Positions 1 to 8,432 of a stretch of DNA of 39,645 nt are shown here, in pieces. The first letter of the stretch is position 1; each line of letters begins with the position of its first letter. This DNA comes from Kiritimatiellales bacterium (GTDB lineage Bacteria; Verrucomicrobiota; Kiritimatiellia; Kiritimatiellales; Tichowtungiaceae). The stretch spans positions 1 through 39,645 of the forward strand of contig JBBADV010000021.1 of the NCBI GenBank assembly GCA_041656295.1. The letters are read 5' to 3'. Below the pieces are notes generated by a model. It was not told where the DNA came from. It worked only from the letters and a program-made list of their open reading frames with translations, and did no database searches. Position numbers and translations under genes: made by a program.

Positions 1-109
1 CGGACTCATTCCGCTGCAAACGTATCTGCGCGACAGCCGCGCTATGGTGCAGCGATTCACACAAATCGCAGAGAAATTCTGCACGCAGAGCCGCAAAAAA
101 AGGGTTTAA
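1..109 (+). CDS. C-terminal fragment of an unidentified protein (cut by window edge)
   Basis: An open frame (frame 2) enters from the left edge and runs 35 codons to TAA at 107-109. The visible residues start GLIPLQTYLRDSRAM and continue into a helical-looking stretch; I do not recognise the family. The last dozen or so residues (CTQSRKKRV at the end) are encoded by the first part of a repeat whose second copy starts at 272. The native C-terminus may therefore have been replaced or extended by repeat DNA. It could equally be a chance open frame, because only 35 codons are visible. Confidence 0.4.
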   Translation, partial: GLIPLQTYLRDSRAMVQRFTQIAEKFCTQSRKKRV

Positions 110-436
110 CCGCAGATGTAAACGGATGAAGCCGGATTTTTTACCGCCGGGAAATGTGAGGCGGACTTTCCAGTCTGCCTTTGAGCAGGCAGGAATGTCT
201 GCCCCACCATCCAGTCTGCCTTTGAGCAGGCAGGAATGCCTGCTCCACCTTTTTTAGCGGGCTTTGCGCGGGAGAAATTCTGCACGCAGAGGCGCAAAGA
301 AAAAGAGATTTTAACCGCAGATGTAAACGGATAAAGCCGGATTTTTTACCGCCGGGAAATGTGAGGCGGACTATCCAGTCTGCCTTTGAGCAGACGGGAC
401 TGTCTGCTCCACCTTTTTTTAGCAGCTTTGTGCGGG
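71..436. repeat. Tandemly duplicated ~200 bp intergenic repeat with three 38-bp subunits
   Basis: Two copies of a composite repeat lie head to tail, 71-271 and 272-436. Each begins GAGAAATTCTGCACGCAGAG, followed by an AACCGCAGATGTAAACGGAT block and a GCCGGATTTTTTACCGCCGG block. A 38-bp subunit starting CAGTCTGCCTTTGAGCAG occurs at 171-208, 212-249 and 376-413; copy 1 carries two and copy 2 one. In the subunits at 171 and 212 TGCCT and AGGCA can pair around a short loop. The right end supplies the last codons and stop of the minus-strand enolase-superfamily gene, and the left end supplies the stop of the plus-strand fragment. There is no transposase and no terminal inverted repeat. Confidence 0.85.
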
Positions 437-1738
437 AAAATTTTTATAGTATGCATCGAATAACTGCCGGTAGTGCGGACTTGTTTCGAAAATCCCGCCG
501 GAGCAGTTATAAAAATCATCATCCAGCTCAAACAATCCCTGCCACACCTCCATCCACGGTGCGCCGTGACGCGGGTGCCGGGTTTTCATCTGTTCCCAGT
601 GTTTATAATTCTGAAATCCGTTGCTCTCCAGCACCCCGGTCTTCATGCCCGGCAGCGGCGCCAGCCGCGCGGCGACATTTTTATTCCAGTCCACCAGAAC
701 CGGGTTCACCGTTAAATCGGCGCAAAAACACGGAACATCGCGCTCATGTGCCAGCTGCGCGATTTTTAAGCTCATGCTCATCGTTTTAGCAATCGGCTTT
801 AAGGCGATCGCGCCGTAGCCCGCTTCAATCCGTTCCAGAGAGTGATGATCAGAGTGTGCGCTTTCGTCCGCCGCCAGTCGTACCGGCAGATCGGACACAT
901 CTTCCAGATATTCTTCCGGAAACGGCTCCTCCACAATCAGAATACGATCCAGCGCGCCGATAGAATCCGCATAATCGAGCAGACGCTTTAAATGCTGTCT
1001 GGAGTGATACCGTCCGTTGGCATCCAGATAATACGGAATCCGCCCGCTGTCCGTGAACGGCGTCTCGCGGTGTTTGAGCAGTTCATGAATCTCCGCCAGC
1101 CGGCGCTGATCCCACGCCAGCATTTTTTCCTGACAGCCATCGCCCTCCGGATCGCTGCCGATTTTGATCTTCAGAAAAAAATATCCTTCATCCACCATCC
1201 GGAGAATATCTGCCGCCGGCACGCCGTAACTCACCAGTGGAATGGCCGCAAGCTGCCGGCGCCGGCCGTGCAGCGCCGGACGCATCGTTTCAGGAATCAT
1301 TTCATCGAACGTTTTGATTCCAGCCGTTGACGCGTACAGCTGCCACGCTGCGTTATCCACCGCCACCAGCGCATTCAGCGCAAACGTCATACGCAGATCT
1401 TTTTTGCCGGTAATGCCTTTCCCGTATTCCCACACCGGCTCCAGCAGCTGATCGATCAGCTCCACCGGCGTTTTAAATGAAATGGATTTGGAAAGTTCCA
1501 GTGCATGCGCTGTCATGCGGTACATCAGTTCATTGCCGGCGGCTTCATCGAATGATGCAAACACATCCGCATCCGACCACAGCGTACTTTGCGTTCCGAG
1601 TCCGAGTCCTTCATCGCCGGAATTTTTCAGCAGCACAACCGTCTGCCACAGCTCACTCAAGCTGTTTCCTTTAAATCCGAACGGCGCGTTGAGCGGTTCG
1701 CGCTCAACCGTACTGAATGCGTCACTGATTAACATCAT
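419..1738 (-). CDS. Enolase-superfamily (mandelate racemase/muconate-lactonizing type) enzyme
   Basis: A 439-residue cytoplasmic enzyme of the enolase superfamily, which abstracts an alpha proton from a carboxylate substrate using Mg2+. A KIKIG segment near residue 190 supplies the KxK general base. Metal ligands are the Asp of YYLDANG, the Glu of VEEPF and the Asp/Glu of LAADES, in that order. A following ALKPIAK is consistent with a second catalytic lysine, as in the muconate-lactonizing/dipeptide-epimerase subgroup. The start follows GGAGAAGCG. It is the last gene of the symporter-nagB-Gfo/Idh run, 21 bp after the oxidoreductase, so a sugar-acid dehydratase or epimerase role is plausible. 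Its final five residues (PAQSC) and stop lie in repeat DNA. The exact substrate is unknown. Confidence 0.85.
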   Translation of the reverse strand: MMLISDAFSTVEREPLNAPFGFKGNSLSELWQTVVLLKNSGDEGLGLGTQSTLWSDADVFASFDEAAGNELMYRMTAHALELSKSISFKTPVELIDQLLEPVWEYGKGITGKKDLRMTFALNALVAVDNAAWQLYASTAGIKTFDEMIPETMRPALHGRRRQLAAIPLVSYGVPAADILRMVDEGYFFLKIKIGSDPEGDGCQEKMLAWDQRRLAEIHELLKHRETPFTDSGRIPYYLDANGRYHSRQHLKRLLDYADSIGALDRILIVEEPFPEEYLEDVSDLPVRLAADESAHSDHHSLERIEAGYGAIALKPIAKTMSMSLKIAQLAHERDVPCFCADLTVNPVLVDWNKNVAARLAPLPGMKTGVLESNGFQNYKHWEQMKTRHPRHGAPWMEVWQGLFELDDDFYNCSGGIFETSPHYRQLFDAYYKNFPAQSC

Positions 1739-1759
1739 CGCTTCTCCTGCGCCGGAATG

Positions 1760-2893
1760 TTACTGCGCGGCGAAAAATTCTTTGGCGGTTTGATCCAGCG
1801 GTAGCGCAACCTCTTTCCCGGTGGCCGCCGACATCTGCGCCGCCCAGCCGATCCCGCCGATCACGGATGAATTCACAAATCCCAGCGGAGATTTTTCTCC
1901 GGATTTAACGCATTGAATAAAATGGTCTACGCATGCGCCGGTCTGATGTTCAATCACATCGCCGCTGTCCGGCGTGGTCGAATCGTCCGGCCAGACAAGC
2001 GCTTCGCAGCCTTCCGCGCGGCAGCGTTCGCGGTCGAGCGGATAGATCCATTTTCCGCCGGTGCCGGATTCCGACCAGTACCGGATCTTCTGCGCCCGGT
2101 CCAATTGCGAATCAAAGATGAAACCGCCTTTTGTGCCGAACAGATTATGATAGGCATCATACCCGTTGCCGTTGTCGATATTGCCGAAACAGAATCCGGC
2201 GGCGCCGTTATCAAAACGGATTACAATGTTCCAGACCGGATCCACTTCGAATCCGCGCACTTTGGCCGGCATTGATGTAGCATATACGCCGACCGGTTTC
2301 GCCTGCGACGCCATTGTATGCACGATCATGGAGATGGAGTGATTAATCCCCATGCTGATGGCATCGCCCATAATCTCTTTTTTCAGTTTCCACACCTTGT
2401 CGCCCTGGATATTTACCGGATGGCGGTAGTTGATCTGAATCTGGGTGATCTGGCCGAACTCATTCTCCGCCACGCGGCGGCGGATCTGCTCTTCGAGCGT
2501 ATCGAAATAGAGAATATAATCGACGAAGGTAATCAGCGCCGGATTGGCTTTTTCGAGCTCAATCTCTTTGCAGAAATCGGCATAGGCCGTCGCCGCCGGT
2601 TTTTCGCAGAACACATGCTTGCCGGCTTTCATCGCCGCAATCGCCTGCGGGCCGTGAAAACCGTTTGGACTCACCAGCCACACCGCGTCGACTGCCGGAT
2701 TATTTACAATCGTTTCATACTCCTCCGTCAGCAGCTCCGCCGGCAGATTCAGCTCCTTTAAAACCTCCAGGCCGCGCTCACGGTTCTTCTCCAGCAGCGC
2801 GAGCACCTCCACATCGTCGCGCTCCGTCAGACGGCGCAGCTGCACCGAACCCATCCAGCCTGCACCCACAAAGCCGATTCCAATTTTTTTCAT
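1760..2893 (-). CDS. Gfo/Idh/MocA-family NAD(P)-dependent oxidoreductase
   Basis: A 377-residue cytoplasmic dehydrogenase. The start at MKKIGIGFVGAGWMG is chosen because AGGAGAGGG sits just upstream; the open frame continues 18 codons further without a ribosome site. The N-terminal Rossmann fold shows GxGxxG-like GFVGAGWMG, and the family signature EKP is in VFCEKPAAT near residue 97. The C-terminal half is the usual open alpha/beta-sheet domain. The family oxidises or reduces sugars, inositols and amino sugars. The NagB-like gene upstream and the enolase-superfamily gene downstream suggest an oxidation step on an imported sugar. Expected length and no visible damage. Confidence 0.9.
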   Translation of the reverse strand: MKKIGIGFVGAGWMGSVQLRRLTERDDVEVLALLEKNRERGLEVLKELNLPAELLTEEYETIVNNPAVDAVWLVSPNGFHGPQAIAAMKAGKHVFCEKPAATAYADFCKEIELEKANPALITFVDYILYFDTLEEQIRRRVAENEFGQITQIQINYRHPVNIQGDKVWKLKKEIMGDAISMGINHSISMIVHTMASQAKPVGVYATSMPAKVRGFEVDPVWNIVIRFDNGAAGFCFGNIDNGNGYDAYHNLFGTKGGFIFDSQLDRAQKIRYWSESGTGGKWIYPLDRERCRAEGCEALVWPDDSTTPDSGDVIEHQTGACVDHFIQCVKSGEKSPLGFVNSSVIGGIGWAAQMSAATGKEVALPLDQTAKEFFAAQ

Positions 2894-2969
2894 AACCCTC
2901 TCCTGCTTATATTTAAAAATTTTCTCTGCATCATTTCTGCAATACATAAATCAGAACATGCTTTCCCCG

Positions 2970-3710
2970 TTACCGTTTTTCGAGCCGTGATGCGGCGGCA
3001 TTATCCAAAAACAGATGACAGTCGGGATGCTGCTGTAGAATGGATGCCGGATGATGATTTGAAACCGCACTCTTCAGACAGTCTTTCACCGCCTGCGCTT
3101 TCCGTTCATCGGGCACCGTACAAACAATGCGGCCGGCTTTCATAATCTGCCGGATACTGATTGTAAGTGCGCAGCGCGGAACATCGTCCAGTGTTTTAAA
3201 CCAGCCCTCACCGAGCTGCTGGCGGCGGCACGCTTCGTCCAGCTCGACCATCAGATAGCTGCGCTCTGTTTCAAAATCAGCCGGCGGATCGTTAAATGCC
3301 AGATGTCCGTTTTCACCAATGCCGCACTGTACAACATCGACGTACTTTTTTGAAATCAACGCTTCAAGCCGGTCGCATTCCGCCTGCGGGTCGGGGGCGG
3401 AACCGTTAACATAATGAAACGTTTTGAGCGCCGGGACACGGCTGACAAATCGTTCGCGCAGATATCGCCGGAAACTTGCCGGATGATTATCACCGATGCC
3501 GATATATTCATCCATGTGAAAACAGGTGACTTTTGACCAGTCGACCGGTTTTTTCACCAGCGCATTCAGCACTTCAAACTGACTCGCGCCGGTAGCCAGA
3601 ACCATGCAGGCTTCGCCGCGACGCGCCAGCGCCTGCTGCAGTTTTTCAGTCGTAACAGCTGCCGCTGCCGCACCCATTTCCGCTTTTGTTTTATAAATAT
3701 TAATTTCCAT
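2970..3710 (-). CDS. Glucosamine-6-phosphate deaminase/isomerase-like protein (NagB family)
   Basis: A 246-residue cytoplasmic protein of the NagB/6-phosphogluconolactonase fold. It carries the FHMDEYIG signature around residues 68-75, where the Asp is the enolisation base, and GIGENGHLAFNDP around 130-142, which contains the active-site His of the ring-opening step. In true NagB the second motif reads GxGxDGHIAFNEP; here D is replaced by N, which may alter specificity. The start follows AGAGGAA. It sits 20 bp after the symporter. No N-acetylglucosamine-6-phosphate deacetylase (NagA) is in the window, so a substrate other than GlcNAc-derived sugar phosphate is possible. Confidence 0.85.
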   Translation of the reverse strand: MEINIYKTKAEMGAAAAAVTTEKLQQALARRGEACMVLATGASQFEVLNALVKKPVDWSKVTCFHMDEYIGIGDNHPASFRRYLRERFVSRVPALKTFHYVNGSAPDPQAECDRLEALISKKYVDVVQCGIGENGHLAFNDPPADFETERSYLMVELDEACRRQQLGEGWFKTLDDVPRCALTISIRQIMKAGRIVCTVPDERKAQAVKDCLKSAVSNHHPASILQQHPDCHLFLDNAAASRLEKR

Positions 3711-3730
3711 TGCTCACTGTTCCTCTGTTT

Positions 3731-5959
3731 TTATTCAACGCGGCCATCGTCGGTCTCATCACGTTTGGCATGCTTCAGCCCGAAGCAAAGTTCAATTGTA
3801 TTTCTGACTGCGCCGGCACCGAACCAGACCAGTGTGATCACCGCCATGACTCCATAGAGATAAATACTCCATTTGTGTATAGTGACCCAAAACGCATCGC
3901 TGCGGACAGAAATCAGGTTGACGATAATGCACCCCAGATAAAAAAACGTCCAGCCAAACGACCAGATGATGGTGAACAAATAGATGATTTTATCACTGCG
4001 GGTAAACTCATTTGTGATCAGGAAAACCGCTTTCCAGCCGCGCGCGGTGGATACATCCGGCACATCCGCTGTGGCATACTGTTTCCGGTGCAGCAGCTTA
4101 TCCATGTTATACTCTTTGCGGCCGGCCAGTGAGACAAGCACATATCCGGCAATGGATACAAGCATGGCAAACAGCCACAGCACCCGTCCGTTAATTCCTC
4201 GAATGAAATAGAAAATCTGCGACGGCAGTGAGCCGTTCAATGGAAGGTGGCTTCCGGGCGCCGGAGAAAGCTGTATGCTTTCCAGCTCCGCCGGCCATTG
4301 CACCGCCGGCGCATTCACGATCGGCGGACGGGTGCCGTATGCATAAAATGCGGTGCCGTCCGCCTCTCTGCCGTCCGGCAGCACGATTGAAACACGCACG
4401 CTCTGCCACTCCTCCTGCCGCCAGAATTCAAGCGTATGAGTCCCGCCGGAAACCGGCATACCGTTGATCAGAACAGAGCTTCCAGCGGGGGCATCAATCT
4501 GAAGCACTGTTTTCGCAAAAGGCACCTGCTGCAGCAGAATTGCACCGCCGGAGAGAAAACTGCCGAGCAATAGCGCAGTCCATGCACCGGCGGTTGTGCC
4601 GCGCTTCCAGTACAGTCCGCCGATAATGCAGGCGCCTGCGCCGCCGAGGAAGATTGAGCCGGTAATCGCCATGAACATCAGAATATACTGCGTCTGCCGG
4701 AACAGCAGACTGAACAGATAGGCAAACAGCGCGACACCGAAAATCGACCAGCGCAGCGCTTTCAGATGTCCGGTCTGGGACAGCGGTTTTTTCCGCAGCG
4801 GCAGGACTACGTCCTGAATAAAAATACTGCCCCATGAATGGAGATATGTATCATCGGTGGTGATCGCCATAGAAAAAATTACAGCGACAAAACAACCGAG
4901 CAGCCCCACCGGCAGAATTGTGCCGACAATCAGCGGCACGGTCATCTGTTTTTGAACCGCCGGATTCATAATGCTGAAGATCCGCTCGCCGGCCGCTCCG
5001 CTGATTCCGGCAAAATCGGGATGATGCATCACAGTATATGCGACCATCGAAATAAACATCACAATCATCATGATATTGTTCTGGCGCAATGCGCCGAGAA
5101 CACCGGCCATCCGCGCTTCATGCGGTGATTTGGCGGCGGCGTTATAGCCGCTGGTTCCCTGCCAGGCCAGACGCGAATAGAATGAGCCGAAAATTCCGAT
5201 CAGATAAAACCAGATATTAAAATCGCGAACTTTTGATGTTTTAAACGGATTGACCATGGAGTTGGTTTCCTGATTCGCCGCTGCCGCAAATGCTTCGCTG
5301 ATCTGTTCCCAGCCGCACAACCGGAATAAATAGATGCCAATGGTCAGAAAAAGAACCATCATCATAGCGCCCTGAATGGCATCTGTCACCATGATTCCGA
5401 CCTGCCCGGCACGCAGTGTAATCCACAGCGCCATTCCCATTAAGAACGCCATAATGACCGCATAGGACAACGAAATTGTTACAGGTCCTAACAGAACCGG
5501 ACATTCCGGAATACCGCAGACATAAATTAAAAACCGGGCGGTCACCGACGGAAAAATTGCATAGTTAAGTGTTCCGGAAACAAAGGCCAGCAGTCCGGCA
5601 AAAATACGGAAACGACGGCTGTAGCGCTGCTCAAAAAACTGTGCAATGGTCAAGGAACGCGTCTGCCGGTAGCGGTAAATCACCCATCCGGACAGCGCCA
5701 TCAACACCCAGAACGGCATATTCAATACGCTCCACCAGGTGGCGCCCCAACCGGAAAAATACTGGGACTCCCAGATTGCAATAATTGAAATGGCGCCGAT
5801 CTGTCCCATCTCACCCGCCATGGTAAGCAGATAACGCCCGGCCATGCGGTTTCCGGCAAGATAATCCGACACTGAAACGACATACTGCTTTATATAAAGC
5901 ACCAGCCCGGCGACAATTGCCAGAAATCCGCCCAGAACAACCCAGTCTAAAACCTGCAT
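3731..5959 (-). CDS. Sodium:solute symporter (SSS family) with PEGA-like extracytoplasmic insert
   Basis: A 742-residue inner-membrane protein, longer than the usual 450-600 residues of the family. The first ~480 residues hold about a dozen hydrophobic segments with the family look, including GEMGQIGAISI near residue 50 and the ITTDDTYLHSWGS region of the transport core. Residues ~485-575 then form a soluble beta-rich block beginning VLQIDAPAGSSVLINGMPV, which resembles a PEGA-type domain and should face the periplasm. Three more hydrophobic segments and a charged tail follow. The gene begins 18 bp after a secreted protein gene and precedes nagB, so it probably imports the locus substrate. 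No good ribosome site precedes the ATG. Confidence 0.9.
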   Translation of the reverse strand: MQVLDWVVLGGFLAIVAGLVLYIKQYVVSVSDYLAGNRMAGRYLLTMAGEMGQIGAISIIAIWESQYFSGWGATWWSVLNMPFWVLMALSGWVIYRYRQTRSLTIAQFFEQRYSRRFRIFAGLLAFVSGTLNYAIFPSVTARFLIYVCGIPECPVLLGPVTISLSYAVIMAFLMGMALWITLRAGQVGIMVTDAIQGAMMMVLFLTIGIYLFRLCGWEQISEAFAAAANQETNSMVNPFKTSKVRDFNIWFYLIGIFGSFYSRLAWQGTSGYNAAAKSPHEARMAGVLGALRQNNIMMIVMFISMVAYTVMHHPDFAGISGAAGERIFSIMNPAVQKQMTVPLIVGTILPVGLLGCFVAVIFSMAITTDDTYLHSWGSIFIQDVVLPLRKKPLSQTGHLKALRWSIFGVALFAYLFSLLFRQTQYILMFMAITGSIFLGGAGACIIGGLYWKRGTTAGAWTALLLGSFLSGGAILLQQVPFAKTVLQIDAPAGSSVLINGMPVSGGTHTLEFWRQEEWQSVRVSIVLPDGREADGTAFYAYGTRPPIVNAPAVQWPAELESIQLSPAPGSHLPLNGSLPSQIFYFIRGINGRVLWLFAMLVSIAGYVLVSLAGRKEYNMDKLLHRKQYATADVPDVSTARGWKAVFLITNEFTRSDKIIYLFTIIWSFGWTFFYLGCIIVNLISVRSDAFWVTIHKWSIYLYGVMAVITLVWFGAGAVRNTIELCFGLKHAKRDETDDGRVE

Positions 5960-5977
5960 ATATATTACAAATTATCC

Positions 5978-6721
5978 CTAGTTATTGATTATATATAATC
6001 CCAGCCGTTTAACGACAAAATCTCTCAAATTTATATCGTCAAAACTCATTGTGGTTCCATTAAGCTGGGGCGACCAGCACATCCGGACATTGCCGGCTCC
6101 GGCATTGCTGTCCTGTACCGTTGTTTCATGTGTATACGATCCGACAGTAATTTTCTGCCGCATTTTTTCAGTGTTATCAATATAGACTATAAATTCCGCA
6201 GAATACCATTCGTCCGGCTCAAGGTTCCCGAGTGTTATATAATTTGAAGAGCTGGTAATTCCGCCGGTTAATGTATTGTACACCTGTGCACGCGGTTTGT
6301 TTGATGCATAATTGATAATCAATCCGGCAAACCCGCCGGCCGCCGCACCCGTATCCAGATAAATAAACATTTTATTTCCGGCGGAATCCGGTGTTGCGGA
6401 GTCCACAAAAAATCTGAACGCCCAGCGATAATTTTTTCCGGAAGATAACGTCAAGGGTGTATTCGGCGCATTTGCAGAAGAATAAACATTAGCGCCTGAA
6501 GCGGTTCGTGCCATACTGACATATTTATTGCCGTTGGTTTCCACAACCCGCGTAGAAATATTTGCACTGATCGACCAGCCGCTGCCGGATGACAGCGCTC
6601 CGACCGCATACCCTTCGAAATTCTGATTTATATAATCCGCGCCGGATACCGTCGAAAAACAAAGGAGACCGCCGAATGCAACAAGAACTTTCCGTGTGAA
6701 CAGACCTTGTAAATGTTTCAT
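5978..6721 (-). CDS. Secreted beta-rich protein, paralogue 1 of three
   Basis: A 247-residue protein with a signal peptide (hydrophobic VLVAFGGLLCFSTVSGA after MKHLQGLFTRK). It shares with the genes at 6805 and 7610 the order NFEGY, a GSGWS segment, GNKYVSMAR, a YRWAFRFFVDS strand, FIYLDTG, a DEWY motif and a C-terminal VRMCWSPQLNGTTMSFDD block. The pattern suggests a concanavalin-like jelly-roll binding module, but I cannot name a family. There is no PEP-CTERM; the tail ends LGLYIINN. AAAGGA precedes the start. A palindrome TTAATCGATTAA sits 13 bp upstream of the ATG and a terminator for the preceding gene lies just beyond. It heads the run with the symporter and cytoplasmic enzymes. Confidence 0.8.
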   Translation of the reverse strand: MKHLQGLFTRKVLVAFGGLLCFSTVSGADYINQNFEGYAVGALSSGSGWSISANISTRVVETNGNKYVSMARTASGANVYSSANAPNTPLTLSSGKNYRWAFRFFVDSATPDSAGNKMFIYLDTGAAAGGFAGLIINYASNKPRAQVYNTLTGGITSSSNYITLGNLEPDEWYSAEFIVYIDNTEKMRQKITVGSYTHETTVQDSNAGAGNVRMCWSPQLNGTTMSFDDINLRDFVVKRLGLYIINN

Positions 6722-6734
6722 ATAAATCCTTTAT

Positions 6735-6746
6735 TTAATCGATTAA
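6735..6746. promoter_or_regulatory. Candidate LacI-family operator, site 1
   Basis: Perfect 12-bp palindrome TTAATCGATTAA, matching the AAnCGnTT core typical of LacI-family operators. It lies between the terminator of the upstream gene and the ribosome site of the secreted-protein/symporter run, where a bound repressor would block initiation or early elongation. Near-identical sites occur at 8452 and 14526. The regulator is not in the window. Confidence 0.5.
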
Positions 6747-6756
6747 TGTTAATTAA

Positions 6757-6796
6757 ATAAAAAATCACCGGCTCATGACCTTTTTAGAACCGGTGA
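6757..6796 (-). terminator. Intrinsic terminator after the 6805 gene
   Basis: On the minus strand TCACCGGTTC (6796-6787) pairs with GAGCCGGTGA (6774-6765) with one G-T pair, and is followed at once by a T run (6764-6757). It ends the single-gene transcript of 6805-7527 before the next operator. Confidence 0.8.
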
Positions 6797-6804
6797 GTTT
6801 AAAT

Positions 6805-7527
6805 TTACGGAACTGAGATTGTTTTCAACTGTAGATTATCGAACAGCATGGTTGTACCATCAATCTGCGGTGACCAACCCATGCGCACGTTACTCCCGGG
6901 AGCAAACGCCGCGCCGCCGGTCTGCGGGCGAACGGTATGTGTATTCGAACCGATCGTCACGTCATATCCGACTTTCCCTTTTTCAATCGTAATTAACACT
7001 TTTGCATCGTACCATTGATCCATATCGATCTTGCAAAGCTGCCGGTAACTGCTGAAACCGGTAAACGGTGCATTCAGTGCATCATAGGCATACGCACTCC
7101 AGCCGCGACTGGCATCAAAGCGGATAAGCAGACTTGCAAACACTCCGGTCGTCGCGCCGGTATCCAGAAAAATAAACATGCTGCTGCCGCTTGTTTTCGG
7201 TGAAGAAGAATCCACATAAAACGAAAAACTCCATTCATATTTTCCGTTTTCCGCCAGTAGCAAACGGCGGTTTGAACCGCCCGCGGAAGTATACGTCACC
7301 GCGCCGGACGCATTCCGCTTCATCAACAGTGCCTTTTGATCGCCGGAAACCGGATCGTTTACAATCTCGACATCAATCGTTTTTCCGACCGACCAGCCCC
7401 GTCCGGTATTTAATACGCGGGGCATATCGTCTTCAAAATTATTGGAAATATGAATAATTTCGGCAGAAAACCCGGCTGTTCCGGCCAGTAAAACCAGCGC
7501 TAAAGAAAAATGAATCATCTGTTTCAT
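6805..7527 (-). CDS. Secreted beta-rich protein, paralogue 2 of three
   Basis: A 240-residue protein with signal peptide MKQMIHFSLALVLLAGTAGFSA. It aligns with its neighbours through NNFEDDMP, GRGWSVG, the KYEWSFSFYVDSSSP strand, MFIFLDTGATTG, DQWYDAKV and VRMGWSPQIDGTTMLFDN. The protein stops a few residues after that block (ISVP), with neither PEP-CTERM nor a membrane tail, so it should be released or periplasmic. It appears to be its own transcription unit with terminators on both sides. I see no copy of the TTAATCGATTAA site directly upstream, unlike the two flanking paralogues. Function unknown; carbohydrate binding is a guess from the locus. Confidence 0.8.
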   Translation of the reverse strand: MKQMIHFSLALVLLAGTAGFSAEIIHISNNFEDDMPRVLNTGRGWSVGKTIDVEIVNDPVSGDQKALLMKRNASGAVTYTSAGGSNRRLLLAENGKYEWSFSFYVDSSSPKTSGSSMFIFLDTGATTGVFASLLIRFDASRGWSAYAYDALNAPFTGFSSYRQLCKIDMDQWYDAKVLITIEKGKVGYDVTIGSNTHTVRPQTGGAAFAPGSNVRMGWSPQIDGTTMLFDNLQLKTISVP

Positions 7528-7554
7528 GCATATTCTCCGTAAAAATTAAACTTT

Positions 7555-7594
7555 CGCCTAAAAAAAGTCCGGCCAGATCCCGACCGGACTTTTT
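7555..7594 (-). terminator. Intrinsic terminator after the PEP-CTERM gene
   Basis: AAAAGTCCGG (7563-7572) and CCGGACTTTT (7584-7593) form a 10-bp stem around an 11-nt loop, with A/T runs on both sides. It can act on the minus strand for the gene ending at 7610 and would also work in the other direction. Confidence 0.85.
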
Positions 7595-7609
7595 ATAATT
7601 GCAGGCCGG

Positions 7610-8398
7610 TTATGATTTATGCAATTTGCGCCATACCAGTGCAACGAGACCTGAAATTGCAAACAAACCCACCGTCGCCGGTTCAGGCACTGTCTGCAGC
7701 AGAATATTATCATATGAAATAAGGGCTCCATTCATCTGAGGCGACCAGCCCATCCGTACCGCATCCGACGTTAAGAGACTTGCCTGTGATGCAACAGCAA
7801 GTGAATCAGTTCCGACTGTAACATCATATCCGATATGACCGGTATCGCCATCCGTCCAGATATCAAAAGAAACATTATACCACTCGTCTACATCAATTGT
7901 TGTTAAAAGCGTATTGTTCGCCGATGCCGTATAGCTATCACTTAGATTATTATAAACATATACATTGAACCCGCTGGCTTCCTTGCGAAGGAAAAGACTG
8001 GCGAATGTTTTTCCGCTACCGGAATCTAAATAGATATATGTTACAGAGCCAGAAGCTGTTGGAGTAGATGGGTCTATACAAAAATCGAAACTCCATTTAT
8101 ATTCGCCGCTCTTCGTCGTATCAATATTTAGTGCCGTATTCCCGCCCATAGCACTCGTATACGTAACTGCGCCGGGTCCAGTACGACCTATTGTCATGTA
8201 TTTATCGCCGCTTTCTTCCTCGATTTCAACATTGAGGTTAGCACTATTTAAACCTCCCCACCCACTGGGATTCGTATTGATTGTCCCTGTTGTAAAACCG
8301 CTGAAGTCCTGATCAATATGAGTCACAACCGACGCATACGTCAACCCCGCGAATCCGGCCAGTGCCGCGATAATTAATATACTTCTTCTCTTTTGCAT
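7610..8398 (-). CDS. Secreted beta-rich protein with PEP-CTERM sorting signal, paralogue 3 of three
   Basis: A 262-residue protein starting MQKRRSILIIAALAGFAG; this start is chosen for the strong AGGAAGGAG upstream, although the frame is open 34 codons further. The body repeats the family blocks: QDFSGFTTG, GDKYMTIGRTG, EYKWSFDFCIDPSTP, YIYLDSGSG, DEWYNVSFDI and VRMGWSPQMNGALISYDN. It ends with VPEPATVGLFAISGLVALVWRK, a textbook PEP-CTERM: the motif, a membrane helix and a basic tail. Such proteins are processed by exosortase, which must be encoded elsewhere. The 5' region holds a perfect 18-bp inverted repeat and a LacI-type palindrome. Confidence 0.88.
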   Translation of the reverse strand: MQKRRSILIIAALAGFAGLTYASVVTHIDQDFSGFTTGTINTNPSGWGGLNSANLNVEIEEESGDKYMTIGRTGPGAVTYTSAMGGNTALNIDTTKSGEYKWSFDFCIDPSTPTASGSVTYIYLDSGSGKTFASLFLRKEASGFNVYVYNNLSDSYTASANNTLLTTIDVDEWYNVSFDIWTDGDTGHIGYDVTVGTDSLAVASQASLLTSDAVRMGWSPQMNGALISYDNILLQTVPEPATVGLFAISGLVALVWRKLHKS

Positions 8399-8432
8399 AC
8401 CCTGCTCCTTCCTGTTTTTGTTTGGTACCCGC

